Shown piece after piece: positions 7,529 to 18,044 of a stretch of DNA of 58,055 nucleotides; within the stretch, counting starts at the first letter, position 1; the number at the start of each line of letters is the position of its first letter. A program made the position numbers and the translations under genes. The notes under the pieces are model-generated. The model was not told the origin of the DNA. It did not search any database and was given only the letters and a program-made list of their open reading frames with translations. The DNA comes from Ignavibacteriales bacterium (GTDB taxonomy: Bacteria > Bacteroidota > Ignavibacteria > Ignavibacteriales > Ignavibacteriaceae): contig JAAYVN010000107.1 in assembly GCA_012517155.1 (NCBI GenBank), positions 1 through 58,055 of the forward strand, read 5' to 3'.

Positions 7529-9012
7529 TTTTCGCTGAACACATGATCTCCTATTGCACATTCTCCGCATCTTTCTCTTGAGCAATAGTTTCTGAATAAC
7601 TCGAGCAGTCCCAGGTAAATCACGGACTTATCGTATTGGTTTTCGATCATTAGTCCTTTTGCCATCTCCCGGACTATACTGTTATCCAGCTTAAGTTTGG
7701 AATTCGAAAATACTGATAATGTTTTTTTTGCGAGATCAGTTTTATTGAAGAGAAGAAAGTAAACATACATAAACGGAAGGATTACATTCAGGACTATTTC
7801 ATCTGCCCTGTTAACTCCAATAAGCATTTTGTTGGGTGTTTTAGCAGGTTTATCCATTGTGTAATGTTTTTCCCAGAAACCTTCCGCCTTTTGCAGAAAA
7901 CAATTCCTGACTGAATTAATAAGTACAGAATCAGAATTAATTTCCGTAAACTTTTTAACGAGCACGGAAATAAGTTCTTTATTCAGAATTGAATCGACAA
8001 TCCTTGCCCCTCCGGCAACACGTAAAGTCGGGAAATTCTGCGGGCGCATTTTATAAAAGTGCCACTCCCTTTCATTAAGCGTATTCCCGTCATAAAATGT
8101 GCGCACAGAATGCCAGGTTTCAGTTATTTTTCTTATGTATGGGTCACCCAAATTTTTTTCGGCATACTTCCCGGCAATTCCGGAAATAAATAATAGTGAA
8201 GATTCGTAAGAAATAACTATATTTTCGTTAGAATTTACCTTTCTAAGGAAATTTAAATTAGCATACCGGGAAAGTTTTATCATGCTGTCTTTATTCAAAG
8301 GATAACCAAGGGCTTCAAAAACCGATTCATAAAGAAGTTGTTCCCAGATTGCCCTGTTATTGATTTCGTTATAAGAAAATTGCTTCTCGTAAAATTCTTT
8401 AGGGATTTCATACTTAAGAAAAGGTTCGTTTATCCCATTCTCCTGCAGATACAGCAATTCACGAATTCTTTCAATTAATCTCTCGCACTTTCTCTTAAAC
8501 TTCTGCATACCAAGCTGGTGAATAAAATCCAGTTTAGCTTCCACGTTTGGTTGACTGAATACCCATTTGCAAATTAGGTGATCAGTTTCGTCACGGAGTG
8601 GCTTGTTTTCCGAGAAAGTTTTGAGGTCAGGAGGAATGTTTTTGATTAATTTATAAATATTAAGTGAAGGTATTTTCCGTCCACTCTCAGTATAAACATA
8701 GTCAGCATGATTTGTGCTGTTATTAAAATACAAATGAAGGATTACATGGTTATATCTTTTATTCCGTGAATGGCCATGGTATTTCCAATCGCGGTATTCA
8801 GAGTCAATCTCAACATCCCCCACGTACACAATATTACCGAATTTGATTCGGGCATTCTTAAAATCAGGACCAGCTGTATCGCTGTTCAATTCACCTCGAT
8901 TAAGTATTTCAATTGTTTCTCCGGAAAAAGAATAGACATCTTTTTTCAGATCATTCTTTATCCAGTACTCATAAAGAAGACTTTCTTTATATACAATTGA
9001 TGACTCTGGCAT
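7525..9012 (-). CDS. DUF2851 family protein
   Basis: This 495-residue protein is a conserved Bacteroidota/Chlorobi protein of unknown function. The N-terminal region is diagnostic: LLYEYWIKNDL, then GELNSDTAGPDFKNARI, then VGDVEIDSEYRDWKYHGHS (~residues 35-80). The C-terminus carries four cysteines (NYCSRERCGECAIGDH), a possible metal site. A GGGGAG ribosome site precedes the ATG. The orphan gene upstream ends two bases before this start, so they form a pair. Confidence 0.85.
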   Translation of the reverse strand: MPESSIVYKESLLYEYWIKNDLKKDVYSFSGETIEILNRGELNSDTAGPDFKNARIKFGNIVYVGDVEIDSEYRDWKYHGHSRNKRYNHVILHLYFNNSTNHADYVYTESGRKIPSLNIYKLIKNIPPDLKTFSENKPLRDETDHLICKWVFSQPNVEAKLDFIHQLGMQKFKRKCERLIERIRELLYLQENGINEPFLKYEIPKEFYEKQFSYNEINNRAIWEQLLYESVFEALGYPLNKDSMIKLSRYANLNFLRKVNSNENIVISYESSLLFISGIAGKYAEKNLGDPYIRKITETWHSVRTFYDGNTLNEREWHFYKMRPQNFPTLRVAGGARIVDSILNKELISVLVKKFTEINSDSVLINSVRNCFLQKAEGFWEKHYTMDKPAKTPNKMLIGVNRADEIVLNVILPFMYVYFLLFNKTDLAKKTLSVFSNSKLKLDNSIVREMAKGLMIENQYDKSVIYLGLLELFRNYCSRERCGECAIGDHVFSEN

Positions 9013-9014
9013 TA

Positions 9015-9452
9015 TTAATCACTCCCCGATTCGTAAATAACTTGTTCTTTGGAAGCTTTCTTACCCAAAACATAGAAACAGGAAATAACCAAAGGATTCT
9101 CATCAATTATCATTTCCGATATTGAATATGTCCCCTCTTTAATCATATATAACTGATCATATTTCTTATTATTTACCAGGATATACAAATTAACTCTGGT
9201 TTTGTTAATGATTGAAATATTTACTGAAAAATAAAAACAGTTTTGCTTTGGAATCAATTTGTAATCGATTATTTTTACTGCCGGAAGTTCACAGGCAGGG
9301 ATAAGATTTTCAAATGTAATCTGATCAGGAAAGACCGGTTGAAAATCCGCATCAACGAGATCTTCAATTTTGTAAATTACTTCGGAAGATTCTGTTTTTC
9401 TTTTCACTTCAATTAATAATGTATATTGCCATATCGAAAAATAGCGTAACAT
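9015..9452 (-). CDS. Hypothetical protein, 145 residues
   Basis: I do not recognise this protein. It looks beta-rich, with alternating hydrophobic residues (FYFSVNISIINKTRVNLYIL) and the closing part VISCFYVLGKKASKEQVIYE; no signal peptide or membrane helix is evident. It lies just upstream of the DUF2851 gene, with two bases between them, on the same strand, so co-expression is likely. The first ATG is used; there is no clear ribosome site. Confidence 0.6.
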   Translation of the reverse strand: MLRYFSIWQYTLLIEVKRKTESSEVIYKIEDLVDADFQPVFPDQITFENLIPACELPAVKIIDYKLIPKQNCFYFSVNISIINKTRVNLYILVNNKKYDQLYMIKEGTYSISEMIIDENPLVISCFYVLGKKASKEQVIYESGSD

Positions 9453-9596
9453 TCATTAAAAACCAAGAAAGGATTATTAATAAATCTTTTTTTAGCAGTT
9501 TTTTTCTGTTGTCACGGGGAGTGAAAATATGAATTCCAAGTTTAAAAGCTCGTTAGAAAATAGTAATTTGCAAATATATTTTTTAATTTTATTTGT

Positions 9597-11747
9597 ATGA
9601 GAAAAATAAAAATCGGCATTGATGTAGGCGGTACATTTACTCACGCAGTAGCTGTGGATATCTCAGATTATTCCATAATCGGTAAATCGTGCATCCCCAC
9701 TACCCATAAGGCTGCAGAAGGGGTTGCCCGCGGAGTGGTGGACTCTATGCTCCAACTTATTAACGACACTAAGATTGATCCGCAAGAGGTTATTTTAATT
9801 GCCCACTCTACTACCCAGGCAACTAATGCCCTCCTGGAAGGGGATGTAGCTATAGTGGGGGTGATTGGAATGGGCTCAGGTTTGGAAGGTAAAATCGCGA
9901 AAAAGGAGGCTAATCCAAAAAATATCGAGCTCTCTCCGGGCAAGTTCCTGCAAACCCGCTTTCAGTATATAGATATATCTGTTGAGAATTGGAAAGAACA
10001 GATTCCCGAAATTCTTTCAGAGCTTCTTAACCAGGGGGCAGAGGTATTCGTTGCATCTGAGGTCTTTGGCGTAGATAATACGGAAAATGAGGATTATGTT
10101 GTTAAAATTGCATCCGATATGGGCTTCAGGGCAACCGCTGCAAGCAGAATATCCAGGCTGTATGGTCTGAGAGTCCGCACCAGAACTGCGGTTATAAACG
10201 CCAGTATGATGCCTAAAATGCTTGAAACTGCAAATATGACTGAACTTGCAGTGCGGGAAAGCGGAATCTCCACTCCGCTTATGGTTATGAGGTCCGACGG
10301 TGGTATTATGGATATTAATGAGATGCGTAAAAGACCTATCCTGACTATGCTCTCCGGTCCGGCTGCAGGGGTTGCCGCGGCACTTATGTATGCCAAGGTT
10401 TCCGACGGGATTTTTGTTGAAGTTGGTGGAACCAGTACTGATATTTCCGTAATTAAAAATGGAAAACCGCAGGTTAAAACTGCTCAAATAGGAAAAAACA
10501 GACTTTTCTTAAGAACTCTGGATGTACGTACTTTGGGTATAGCAGGCGGATCTGTCCCGCGTTTGCTAAAGAATAAAATTATTGACGTTGGACCGAGAAG
10601 CGCTCACATTGCCAATCTTCAATATACTGCTTACTCCTCAGTGACTGAATTTAAGAACATTGAAATTAAATTTGTTCAGCCTCTGAAAGGTGATCCGGAA
10701 GACTATCTTGCAATAAATGTTGGTACTGAAAATCTACTTACTGTAACACCAACTGAGGCATCATATCAATTGGGACTGGTTAAAGAAACAGGGCATGGTG
10801 TTGGAAATGATTCTGCTATCAGGGATTGCTTCACCTCTTTAGCGGATAGATTAAATTCTTTACCAGACACAATTGCATCGGATATTCTTACTATCAGTGC
10901 AGAAAAAATCAAACCGGTGATTAAACAACTAAGCAGAGAGTATAAACTTGACGAGGACCTGATCCAGTTTGTAGGCGGGGGTGGCGGGGCTTCAGCTATT
11001 GTTCCTTTTACTGCCGGGTATATGAACCTTCCCTATAAGATAGCTGAAAATTCGGAGGTTATTTCAGCTATCGGAGCTGCACTTGGTATCATCCGGGATT
11101 CAGTTGAGAGAAATCTGATTAACCCAACTGATGCCGAGCTTTCGGAGCTCAGAAATGAGGCTTATAATTCGGTGATCTCGATGGGCGCCGTCCCGGATTC
11201 TGTGGAGGTTTCCATAGAAATTGATAACAAGAATAAAAAAGTAATAGCAACTGCAATGGGGAGCAGTGAAATGAGAACCCGGGAATTGGGAATAAAAGAA
11301 CTTGATGAAACGGAAATAAAATCAATAGCTGCAATGTCGCTTAAAGTATCCCCCGAAGATATTGCGATTACCGCAAGTACTTCATTTCTTTATACATTGC
11401 TCTACTGCCAAAGAAAAACACATTTATTTGGGCTGATTAAGAACGATGTTAATAAACTTCGAGTTATTGACAAGGAAGGAACCATCCGTCTGCAATTGAA
11501 CGATGCATTATCCAGACAGGTACTCCCGAAGGAGGTAAAAACTGTGATCTCGGCTCTTATTGCAAAGTTAACTACATACGGTGACGCAGGCGCACTCCTC
11601 CCGGATATTTTTATTCTGGTTGGAAACAAAATAATTGATATGACCGGTTTAGTTCTGGAGTCACAGATTTTATCTATGTGTGATCTGGAGTTGCAAAAGG
11701 TTAATCCGGAAGAGTCTGTAATTATAGTAGCGAGGACTAAAAAATGA
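9597..11747 (+). CDS. Hydantoinase/oxoprolinase (HyuA) family protein
   Basis: This 716-residue protein has the HyuA architecture with an actin/hexokinase (ASKHA) ATPase fold: N-terminal phosphate loop [16 protein letters not shown] (~residues 6-21), [15 protein letters not shown] (~70), MRSDGGIMD and [16 protein letters not shown] (~230-265), then [12 protein letters not shown] (~275), and a late FVGGGGGAS (~462). Known members open cyclic amides (hydantoins, 5-oxoproline) with ATP, usually with a HyuB partner, which is missing here. It heads a five-gene sugar cluster and overlaps nanE by 4 bases, which argues for a role in amino-sugar or glycoside breakdown; that part is inference. No ribosome site is visible before the ATG. 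Confidence 0.85.
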   Translation: MRKIKIGIDVGGTFTHAVAVDISDYSIIGKSCIPTTHKAAEGVARGVVDSMLQLINDTKIDPQEVILIAHSTTQATNALLEGDVAIVGVIGMGSGLEGKIAKKEANPKNIELSPGKFLQTRFQYIDISVENWKEQIPEILSELLNQGAEVFVASEVFGVDNTENEDYVVKIASDMGFRATAASRISRLYGLRVRTRTAVINASMMPKMLETANMTELAVRESGISTPLMVMRSDGGIMDINEMRKRPILTMLSGPAAGVAAALMYAKVSDGIFVEVGGTSTDISVIKNGKPQVKTAQIGKNRLFLRTLDVRTLGIAGGSVPRLLKNKIIDVGPRSAHIANLQYTAYSSVTEFKNIEIKFVQPLKGDPEDYLAINVGTENLLTVTPTEASYQLGLVKETGHGVGNDSAIRDCFTSLADRLNSLPDTIASDILTISAEKIKPVIKQLSREYKLDEDLIQFVGGGGGASAIVPFTAGYMNLPYKIAENSEVISAIGAALGIIRDSVERNLINPTDAELSELRNEAYNSVISMGAVPDSVEVSIEIDNKNKKVIATAMGSSEMRTRELGIKELDETEIKSIAAMSLKVSPEDIAITASTSFLYTLLYCQRKTHLFGLIKNDVNKLRVIDKEGTIRLQLNDALSRQVLPKEVKTVISALIAKLTTYGDAGALLPDIFILVGNKIIDMTGLVLESQILSMCDLELQKVNPEESVIIVARTKK

Positions 11748-12439
11748 GCGAACTTTTTAACAGCTTAAAAAATGGTTTGGTTGTTAGCTGCCAGTCTGAA
11801 GGGGACGATCCTTTCAACACTCCCGAAGGGGTTACACTCTTTGCCAAAGCTGCGGTTATGGGGGGGGCAGCGGGGATAAGAAGCCAGGGAATAGATAAAT
11901 CCACAATGATTAAAAATTCTGTGGATGTACCGGTTATTGGATTATTGAAATCAACTTTCCCTGACGGAACTGTAAGAATTACAGGAAGTTTCAAGGAAGT
12001 GGAGAAACTGACAATTATTAATATGGATATTATTGCTGTAGATGGGACTTTCAGGTTAAGGGAAGGACTAACGGGTCCTGAGTTTATTTCTGCTATTAAA
12101 GAACGTTTTGATTGTGTTATTATGGCGGATATTTCCACTGTGGACGAAGCACTGGCTTGCAGTAATGCGGGGGCGGATTGCATCTCTTCCACTCTTAGCG
12201 GTTACACTCCGGAGACGGCCCATAAACCGAAATTAATTCCCGACTATGAACTGGTGGAAATACTCGCGGGAAAGGTGGATAAACCAGTATTTGCAGAAGG
12301 AAAAATTATTACTCCGGAGGCAGCATCTGAAATGATTAAACGGGGCGCCTGGGGAGTGGTGGTTGGAACAGCAATTACACGCCCGCGAGTTATTACGCAA
12401 TGGTATATTAATGCGATGAAAGAATCTTTGGAATTATGA
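11744..12439 (+). CDS. nanE: N-acylglucosamine-6-phosphate 2-epimerase (NanE family)
   Basis: This 231-residue TIM-barrel enzyme should convert N-acetylmannosamine 6-phosphate to N-acetylglucosamine 6-phosphate. Family signatures: [15 protein letters not shown] (~10-24), GLLKSTFPD with the catalytic lysine (~66), [43 protein letters not shown] and [15 protein letters not shown] near the end. Length equals that of characterised NanE. It overlaps both neighbours by 4 bases. Neither NanA lyase nor NanK kinase is present, so the substrate source is open; a related N-acyl-mannosamine phosphate is possible. Confidence 0.92.
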   Translation: MSELFNSLKNGLVVSCQSEGDDPFNTPEGVTLFAKAAVMGGAAGIRSQGIDKSTMIKNSVDVPVIGLLKSTFPDGTVRITGSFKEVEKLTIINMDIIAVDGTFRLREGLTGPEFISAIKERFDCVIMADISTVDEALACSNAGADCISSTLSGYTPETAHKPKLIPDYELVEILAGKVDKPVFAEGKIITPEAASEMIKRGAWGVVVGTAITRPRVITQWYINAMKESLEL

Positions 12440-13908
12440 AACGGATTAACTTTGGAACAGATGGCTGGCGAGCACTTATGTCCACTGCTGATTTCTTGAA
12501 TGATAATGCGCTCATTAATGTGGAATCTGTGGAAATTGTTGCCCAGGCTTTTGCAGACTATCTTAGGTATTCCGGGAAACCAGTTAACGGGGCTGCAGTG
12601 GGTTTTGACGGCAGAAGGAATTCGGAACTTTTTGCCGGTGTTTTTGCTTCCGTACTTTCAGGAAATAGTATTAATGTTTTCCTATCCGACAGGATATGCC
12701 CAACTCCCCTGCTCTCTTTTTATACAAAACATTTTGGACTTGATGCAGGAGTCATGATTACTGCTTCACATAACCCGCCGGAATACAACGGTATTAAATT
12801 CAAAGCCGCTTACGGAGGTCCATTATTAACCGAGGATACTCTTATGGTGGAGAAATTACTGGCGAAAAGCAAGGTTGTTCGAAATAACTCCCTCGTTTCA
12901 AAGGTTGATTTTTTTCCCCCTTATATTGAACATCTCCGTAAAGAGATTGATATTGAAATGATCAGCAAAAGCAAATTAAGTGTTCTGGTTGACTCTATGG
13001 GGGGCGCCGGGGAGAATTTAATTGAGTCGTTTTTTTCAAACTCCACTCTTCCCCATGATCCGGATTTCAGGATTAAAACAATTTTTGCCCCGGCAAATGA
13101 ATTGTTTTACGGAAGGTTTGCTGAACCAATTGAAAAAAACCTTACCCCGCTTAAATCAGCATTGATGGAGGGAAAGTACTCGATGGGATTAGCTACAGAC
13201 GGTGATGCAGACAGGCTTGGGGTAATGCTTGAGAATGGTGAATGGTTGAGCGCCCAGGAAACCATTCTGCTTCTGTCTGATTTTGCAGTTAATAAGAAAA
13301 ATCTGCTTGGAGCCGTGGTGAAAACCTCCTCTGTCACGGACAAGATTTCGCAACTCTTTTACGAAAGAGGACGGAAGGTGTTGGATGTACAGGTTGGCTT
13401 TAAGTATATCTGCGAGGAAATGATTTCCGGCGATGTTGCTTTCGGAGGTGAAGAGAGCGGTGGTTTTGGTTTTGCTAATCATCTTCCCGAAAGGGACGGA
13501 ATTTTTTCTGCTTTGATTTTTATTGAGATGGTAGCCGGTTCGGGATACTCCAGTCTCTCAGATTACGTAAATATCAAACGTAAGGAGTTCGGAAAGATTT
13601 TTTACAGCCGTATTGACCACCACTATTATGAAAAAGATATCAGCTTAAAATTACCCAAATTACTGGAATCCCCTCCAACAGAAATTGCGGGCTTCCCTGT
13701 TAAGTCTGTTCAGAAATTTTACGGGAGTCACAGGAATGTGAACGGAATTAAATTCTACCTTGAGGGAAAACCCCGTTGGTTATTAATCCGTGTTTCAGAG
13801 ACAGAACCGATGTTTCGTTTTTACGCTGAGGGAGAGAATGATTCCGAGGTGTTTGACCTTTTGGAAACCGGTAAAAATCTGATTCAAGGAAAGAAAATAG
13901 CATTATGA
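12436..13908 (+). CDS. Phosphoglucomutase/phosphomannomutase family protein
   Basis: This 490-residue alpha-D-phosphohexomutase moves phosphate between C1 and C6 of a hexose. The active serine lies in GVMITASHNPPEYNGIKFK (~residues 110-128), the Mg site in TDGDADRLG (~254-262), and the sugar loop in FGGEESGGFGF (~335). Domain 4 follows (VSETEPMFRFYAEG, ~455). Members act on glucose, mannose or glucosamine phosphates; the GEESGG loop fits glucose/mannose. It overlaps nanE and the HAD gene by 4 bases each, consistent with processing of mannose phosphate released in this cluster. Confidence 0.92.
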   Translation: MKRINFGTDGWRALMSTADFLNDNALINVESVEIVAQAFADYLRYSGKPVNGAAVGFDGRRNSELFAGVFASVLSGNSINVFLSDRICPTPLLSFYTKHFGLDAGVMITASHNPPEYNGIKFKAAYGGPLLTEDTLMVEKLLAKSKVVRNNSLVSKVDFFPPYIEHLRKEIDIEMISKSKLSVLVDSMGGAGENLIESFFSNSTLPHDPDFRIKTIFAPANELFYGRFAEPIEKNLTPLKSALMEGKYSMGLATDGDADRLGVMLENGEWLSAQETILLLSDFAVNKKNLLGAVVKTSSVTDKISQLFYERGRKVLDVQVGFKYICEEMISGDVAFGGEESGGFGFANHLPERDGIFSALIFIEMVAGSGYSSLSDYVNIKRKEFGKIFYSRIDHHYYEKDISLKLPKLLESPPTEIAGFPVKSVQKFYGSHRNVNGIKFYLEGKPRWLLIRVSETEPMFRFYAEGENDSEVFDLLETGKNLIQGKKIAL

Positions 13909-15269
13909 ATATATTTGCAAACCATAAAACTGCAGTGGATAAACTTTCTCAGCTGAGCGATGACTTCGTGCTTATCCAAAACCCCGACTATGTATTTCCT
14001 GAATATGAGGTAACTCCTCTTGCCCCTAAACTCACAGCCCCTTTACAAGGAACCATTGGCGTCGTGATGGATATGGATGGTACAACTACTACTACCGAGG
14101 AGCTTTGTATTTTTTCGCTGGAATACATGGTAAGACAAATGTCGGGTCTGTTAACTAAAGAGGTCTGGGAAGGTCTTAACCACAACGACTATCCATTCAT
14201 TATTGGTAATAGTACAACCAAACATGTTGAGTATTTGATAAGCAAGTACCAGCATACATTCCAAAGGGATGCTATGCTGCGTGCTTACTTCTACTCAGTT
14301 ATCTGGACTCTGAATCTGGGGCATGACGAAGGACGAAAAAAGGAAGTGCGGGATTCTCTTGCTGCCCTTAATTGCAAAGAACTTTTAGAAAGCAGGCATT
14401 TCGTTGATTTTCTTGCGATCGAGCATTCGCAGGCTGAAACTGATGAGTTTACCGATTTTATTAAGAATGTTTACGGAAACAGGATAAATCCAGCTTCATT
14501 TTCTGAACTAGTAAGAATCGGGATTGATATCTACTATCAGAAGTATCACCAGATCCTGAGAGATCTTGATTTAGGCAGGCGAGATGATATCATCGCAAGC
14601 CTTTCCTTTGAAAGCGGAAGGAAACTGATAGAACCAATGCCGGCGATAGGGATATTTATAGCTCTAATAAAGGGGTGGCTTGAAGATGATATTGTTAGAC
14701 TTATTCCTCAGCTTCTTGACTCTTACAGGAAAAAAATGAATAAGGATTTTACCGTAAAGAATATGGACCTACTAAAAAAGGACCTTCTTGATACTTCGGA
14801 TTATTTCAAAAAAAATCCCGCTAAATTGGCGGTAGTAACTTCGTCGATTGCTTACGAAGCTCAGATAGTACTGCAAGAGGTTTACAATGTACTGCAGGAA
14901 GAAGTAAGAGCATGGGAAATTTCTCACAGCCGAAAGCTGAAAATTGAAATGATGTTCAGCAGGTACAGGGAAATATATGACGGAATTATAACGGCAAGTG
15001 ATTCAAACGAAATTCGTTTAAAACCCCACAGGGATCTTTACTCAATAGCTCTTCACACCCTTTCAATTCCAAAGAAAGATTTTAGTAAAGTGATTGGATT
15101 TGAAGACAGTGAGAGTGGTTCAATCGCCATCCGAGCAGCCGGTATCGGCAGGTGCGTTGTTGTTCCATTTAATCAGACTTCCGGGCATAACTTTAATGCC
15201 TCTTCACTTATTGCAGAAGGCGGTTTGGCAGAAGTAATATTAAAAAATTCGGAACTTATTTATGAATAA
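13905..15269 (+). CDS. HAD-superfamily hydrolase with a large cap insertion
   Basis: This 454-residue protein carries HAD motif I as DMDGTTTTTEE (~residues 56-66), motif II as VVTSSIAYEA (~308), and motif IV in GFEDSESGSIAIRAAG (~395-410) followed by RCVVVPFN. The closest recognisable fold is the beta-phosphoglucomutase-like group, but members are usually ~220 residues; here ~240 extra residues separate motifs I and II and form an unusually large helical cap. It may be a sugar phosphatase or phosphomutase. Its start overlaps the phosphohexomutase stop by 4 bases and its end overlaps the mannosidase start by 8. Confidence 0.8.
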   Translation: MNIFANHKTAVDKLSQLSDDFVLIQNPDYVFPEYEVTPLAPKLTAPLQGTIGVVMDMDGTTTTTEELCIFSLEYMVRQMSGLLTKEVWEGLNHNDYPFIIGNSTTKHVEYLISKYQHTFQRDAMLRAYFYSVIWTLNLGHDEGRKKEVRDSLAALNCKELLESRHFVDFLAIEHSQAETDEFTDFIKNVYGNRINPASFSELVRIGIDIYYQKYHQILRDLDLGRRDDIIASLSFESGRKLIEPMPAIGIFIALIKGWLEDDIVRLIPQLLDSYRKKMNKDFTVKNMDLLKKDLLDTSDYFKKNPAKLAVVTSSIAYEAQIVLQEVYNVLQEEVRAWEISHSRKLKIEMMFSRYREIYDGIITASDSNEIRLKPHRDLYSIALHTLSIPKKDFSKVIGFEDSESGSIAIRAAGIGRCVVVPFNQTSGHNFNASSLIAEGGLAEVILKNSELIYE

Positions 15270-18030
15270 GAAATATCACGTAATTTCAAATACCCACTGG
15301 GACCGTGAATGGCGCTACCCTTTCCAAAGAAACAGGCAGATGCTTGTTGAGATGATCGATGAGGTCCTGAAAATTCTTGAGGATCACCCCGACTACCGGG
15401 CTTTCCACCTGGACAGCCAGTCAATTGTACTCGACGACTATCTTCAGATCCGCCCTGATAAACAGAACGCGATTAATGAATTCGTAGAGAAAAATAGACT
15501 TCTTATTGGTCCCTGGTACATTCTGCCCGATGAGTTTCTGGTAGGCGGGGAGAATCTGATAAGGAACTTGTTACTCGGCCATAAGACATGCAAAAGATTT
15601 GGAAGAGTAAGCAAAATCGGTTACTCCCCTTTCTCGTGGGGGCAGATATCCCAGCTTCCTCAAATTTACCGCGGATTTAATATTTCGCTTATTATGTTTT
15701 ACCGTGGAGTTAACTCACTCGACAGCGATAAAGCGGAGTTTATCTGGGAAGGGGCGGACGGAACACGCTCTCTTGCTTCCCGATTTTCCACCATGCCGAG
15801 ATACAATTTTTATTTCTATATCTACCGTCCAGTCATCCATAACGAGGATCCCTATACTATTGAACACAAATGGTCTAAAGAGGGAACCCTCTTCCACTTT
15901 GCCTCCTCTCCCCTTTATGATGAAGATTACTATATTATAAACGAACCGGATACTTTTTACGAGGAAAATATTGTACCCTGGGTTAAGAAACTTTCTGATT
16001 TGCAGGATAATGATTTTACGACTGAGAATGTTATCTGGATGGAGGGGCATGATTCCAGCGGTCCCAATGCCAAAACAGTCCGGATAATTGAGGATATTAA
16101 AAGACTGATACCCGGAATTGATCTGCTCCACTCAACACTTGAGGACTATCAGGAAGCTCTGCAGAAAAGCGTAGATACTTCAAAACTCCCTTTGGTGAAG
16201 GGAGAAAGGCGCAGCGCACAGTATGACAAAAGAAGCGGAAATCTTTACGGGCATGTTATTTCCTCCAGAACTTACCTGAAGATGGCTAACTTCAATTCCG
16301 AAAGATGGTTGCAGTACTACGCAGAACCGTTTAATTCTCTGGCAGGTGTTTTTGGAATGGATATTAACGATGGCTATCTGGACCTTGCATGGAATTACCT
16401 TATCCAGAATTCTGCTCACGATTCAATAGGAGGATGTAGCCGCGATTCCATACACGCAGATATGATATGGCGCTACAAGCAAATCGATGAAATTTCCACC
16501 GGAGTTTTTTCGCGTTCTATTAAGCATCTGCTTCTTAATACAAATACTGCTCCCCTTAAAAATAAGCATGACTTGTACATTACCGTTGTTAACCCCAGTT
16601 TCGTCCCGCGTGATGGTGTGGAGAAGGTTGTGATAGATATCCCTGAAGAGTTTGACAAGGGGGCTTTTACCCTCGTTGACGAATCGGGAAACGAAATCCC
16701 ATTTCAGCTTCTCTCCGTAAATGATTCTCAGCCCGTGCTGGAAAGTTTGAAAAACAGGCCGATGTACCTGCAGATGAAAAGATATACAGGATTGGTGAAA
16801 GTTAGCGGAATTCCATCTTTTGGATTAAGGACTCTCTCCGTTGTCCCTAAAAATAGGTTTACGCAAATAAAAGTCAAAGGAAAAGTTCGTTTATCAATAG
16901 AAAAACGAATTATTGAAAATGATTTTTATAAACTGAAATTCAACAAGAATGGAACATTTAACATTCTTGATAAAAAGAGCGGAAAGCGGTTTAACGATCT
17001 TGGCTATTTTTACGATGAGGGGGAATCAGGAAATGCATGGGTGCATAAATCCGAATCCCCGATTATCACGACTCTTAATTCAAGACCGGAATTCAGCAAT
17101 TTTTCATCGGGTGAATTGAAATGCTCAATAACTGTCTCCCACAAAATTAAAGTACCTCAAAACCGGTTAGTATCTTTTAAAAAGAAGGATGCAATCAAAC
17201 AACGGATTCTTCTGACTGTGGAATTAACCGCAAATTCCTCGTGTATTAGTCTTTACGTCTCGTATGATAATCAGATTCTAAATCACAGGTTGAGGATAAT
17301 GTTTCCGGCAAATCTTGCGGCTAAATATAGTTTCGCTGAGGGAGGATTCGATATCACAAAACGAGCTACCGAAAGACAGGAAACTGAAAACTGGGTGGAA
17401 CAACCCCAATATGACTATCCTTTCCACCAGTTTGTTTGTATTCAAAATGAATCAAAAGGATTGGCAGTCTTTGGCAACGGCCTTAAGGAGTATGAGGTGT
17501 TGAACGACAAAAAACAAACTCTGGCAATAACTCTCCTGAAGGGATTTACCTACAAAATTGCTCCGAGTTCCCAGCAGGATTATTCACACGAAAATGGCTC
17601 ACAGGTTTTAGGACCATTTGATTGCAAACTGGGGCTATATTTTATCGACACCGGAGGAACAGATTCTAAACTAATTACCGACAACGTTTATAATGCAGCT
17701 CTGAATTTCCATAACCCACTTCATCTGATTCAGCACGGAAAAACCGGTGGAACACTTCCCCTTTCGGTTTCTTTTATCTCGTTCAAATCGCTGACAATAA
17801 AAGTCAGTGCATTTAAAATATCTGAGGATGGTATGGGATTTATTCTTAGAATTTACAATCCTTCAGAAGACACACTGAATGAACAAATCCGCTTTGCTTT
17901 TCCGGTAAAAACAATTTCAGAAGTTAATTTAGAAGAAATTAATGAAAATGCACTCAGTTTCAGCGATGGGACTCTGGATATTTCTATTCCTTCAAAAAAA
18001 ATAAAGACTTTAAAAATATGCATCAAATAA
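15262..18030 (+). CDS. Glycoside hydrolase family 38 alpha-mannosidase
   Basis: This 922-residue enzyme should release mannose from alpha-mannosides by a retaining mechanism. The N-terminal zinc motif is SNTHWDREWR (~residues 9-18), the nucleophile region is around IGYSPFSWGQISQLPQIY (~118-135), and the typical SAHDSIGGCSRDSIH block is at ~390-404. The GH38 helical middle domain and long C-terminal beta domains follow. There is no signal peptide, so it acts in the cytoplasm, as MngB-type mannosidases do on imported mannosyl compounds. It is the fifth gene of the coupled cluster, and its start lies inside the HAD gene. Confidence 0.93.
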   Translation: MNKKYHVISNTHWDREWRYPFQRNRQMLVEMIDEVLKILEDHPDYRAFHLDSQSIVLDDYLQIRPDKQNAINEFVEKNRLLIGPWYILPDEFLVGGENLIRNLLLGHKTCKRFGRVSKIGYSPFSWGQISQLPQIYRGFNISLIMFYRGVNSLDSDKAEFIWEGADGTRSLASRFSTMPRYNFYFYIYRPVIHNEDPYTIEHKWSKEGTLFHFASSPLYDEDYYIINEPDTFYEENIVPWVKKLSDLQDNDFTTENVIWMEGHDSSGPNAKTVRIIEDIKRLIPGIDLLHSTLEDYQEALQKSVDTSKLPLVKGERRSAQYDKRSGNLYGHVISSRTYLKMANFNSERWLQYYAEPFNSLAGVFGMDINDGYLDLAWNYLIQNSAHDSIGGCSRDSIHADMIWRYKQIDEISTGVFSRSIKHLLLNTNTAPLKNKHDLYITVVNPSFVPRDGVEKVVIDIPEEFDKGAFTLVDESGNEIPFQLLSVNDSQPVLESLKNRPMYLQMKRYTGLVKVSGIPSFGLRTLSVVPKNRFTQIKVKGKVRLSIEKRIIENDFYKLKFNKNGTFNILDKKSGKRFNDLGYFYDEGESGNAWVHKSESPIITTLNSRPEFSNFSSGELKCSITVSHKIKVPQNRLVSFKKKDAIKQRILLTVELTANSSCISLYVSYDNQILNHRLRIMFPANLAAKYSFAEGGFDITKRATERQETENWVEQPQYDYPFHQFVCIQNESKGLAVFGNGLKEYEVLNDKKQTLAITLLKGFTYKIAPSSQQDYSHENGSQVLGPFDCKLGLYFIDTGGTDSKLITDNVYNAALNFHNPLHLIQHGKTGGTLPLSVSFISFKSLTIKVSAFKISEDGMGFILRIYNPSEDTLNEQIRFAFPVKTISEVNLEEINENALSFSDGTLDISIPSKKIKTLKICIK

Positions 18031-18044
18031 TTTCAAGGAAAAAA

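Noticed and set aside
10017-10487. 156-residue minus-strand frame inside the HyuA gene
   Set aside because: His/Ser/Asn-rich shadow of a well-supported coding frame with no independent signal.
18018-18044. Earlier ATG for the Ntn amidase
   Set aside because: It lies inside the mannosidase gene and would put nine extra residues before the signal peptide; the ATG at 18045 has the ribosome site.
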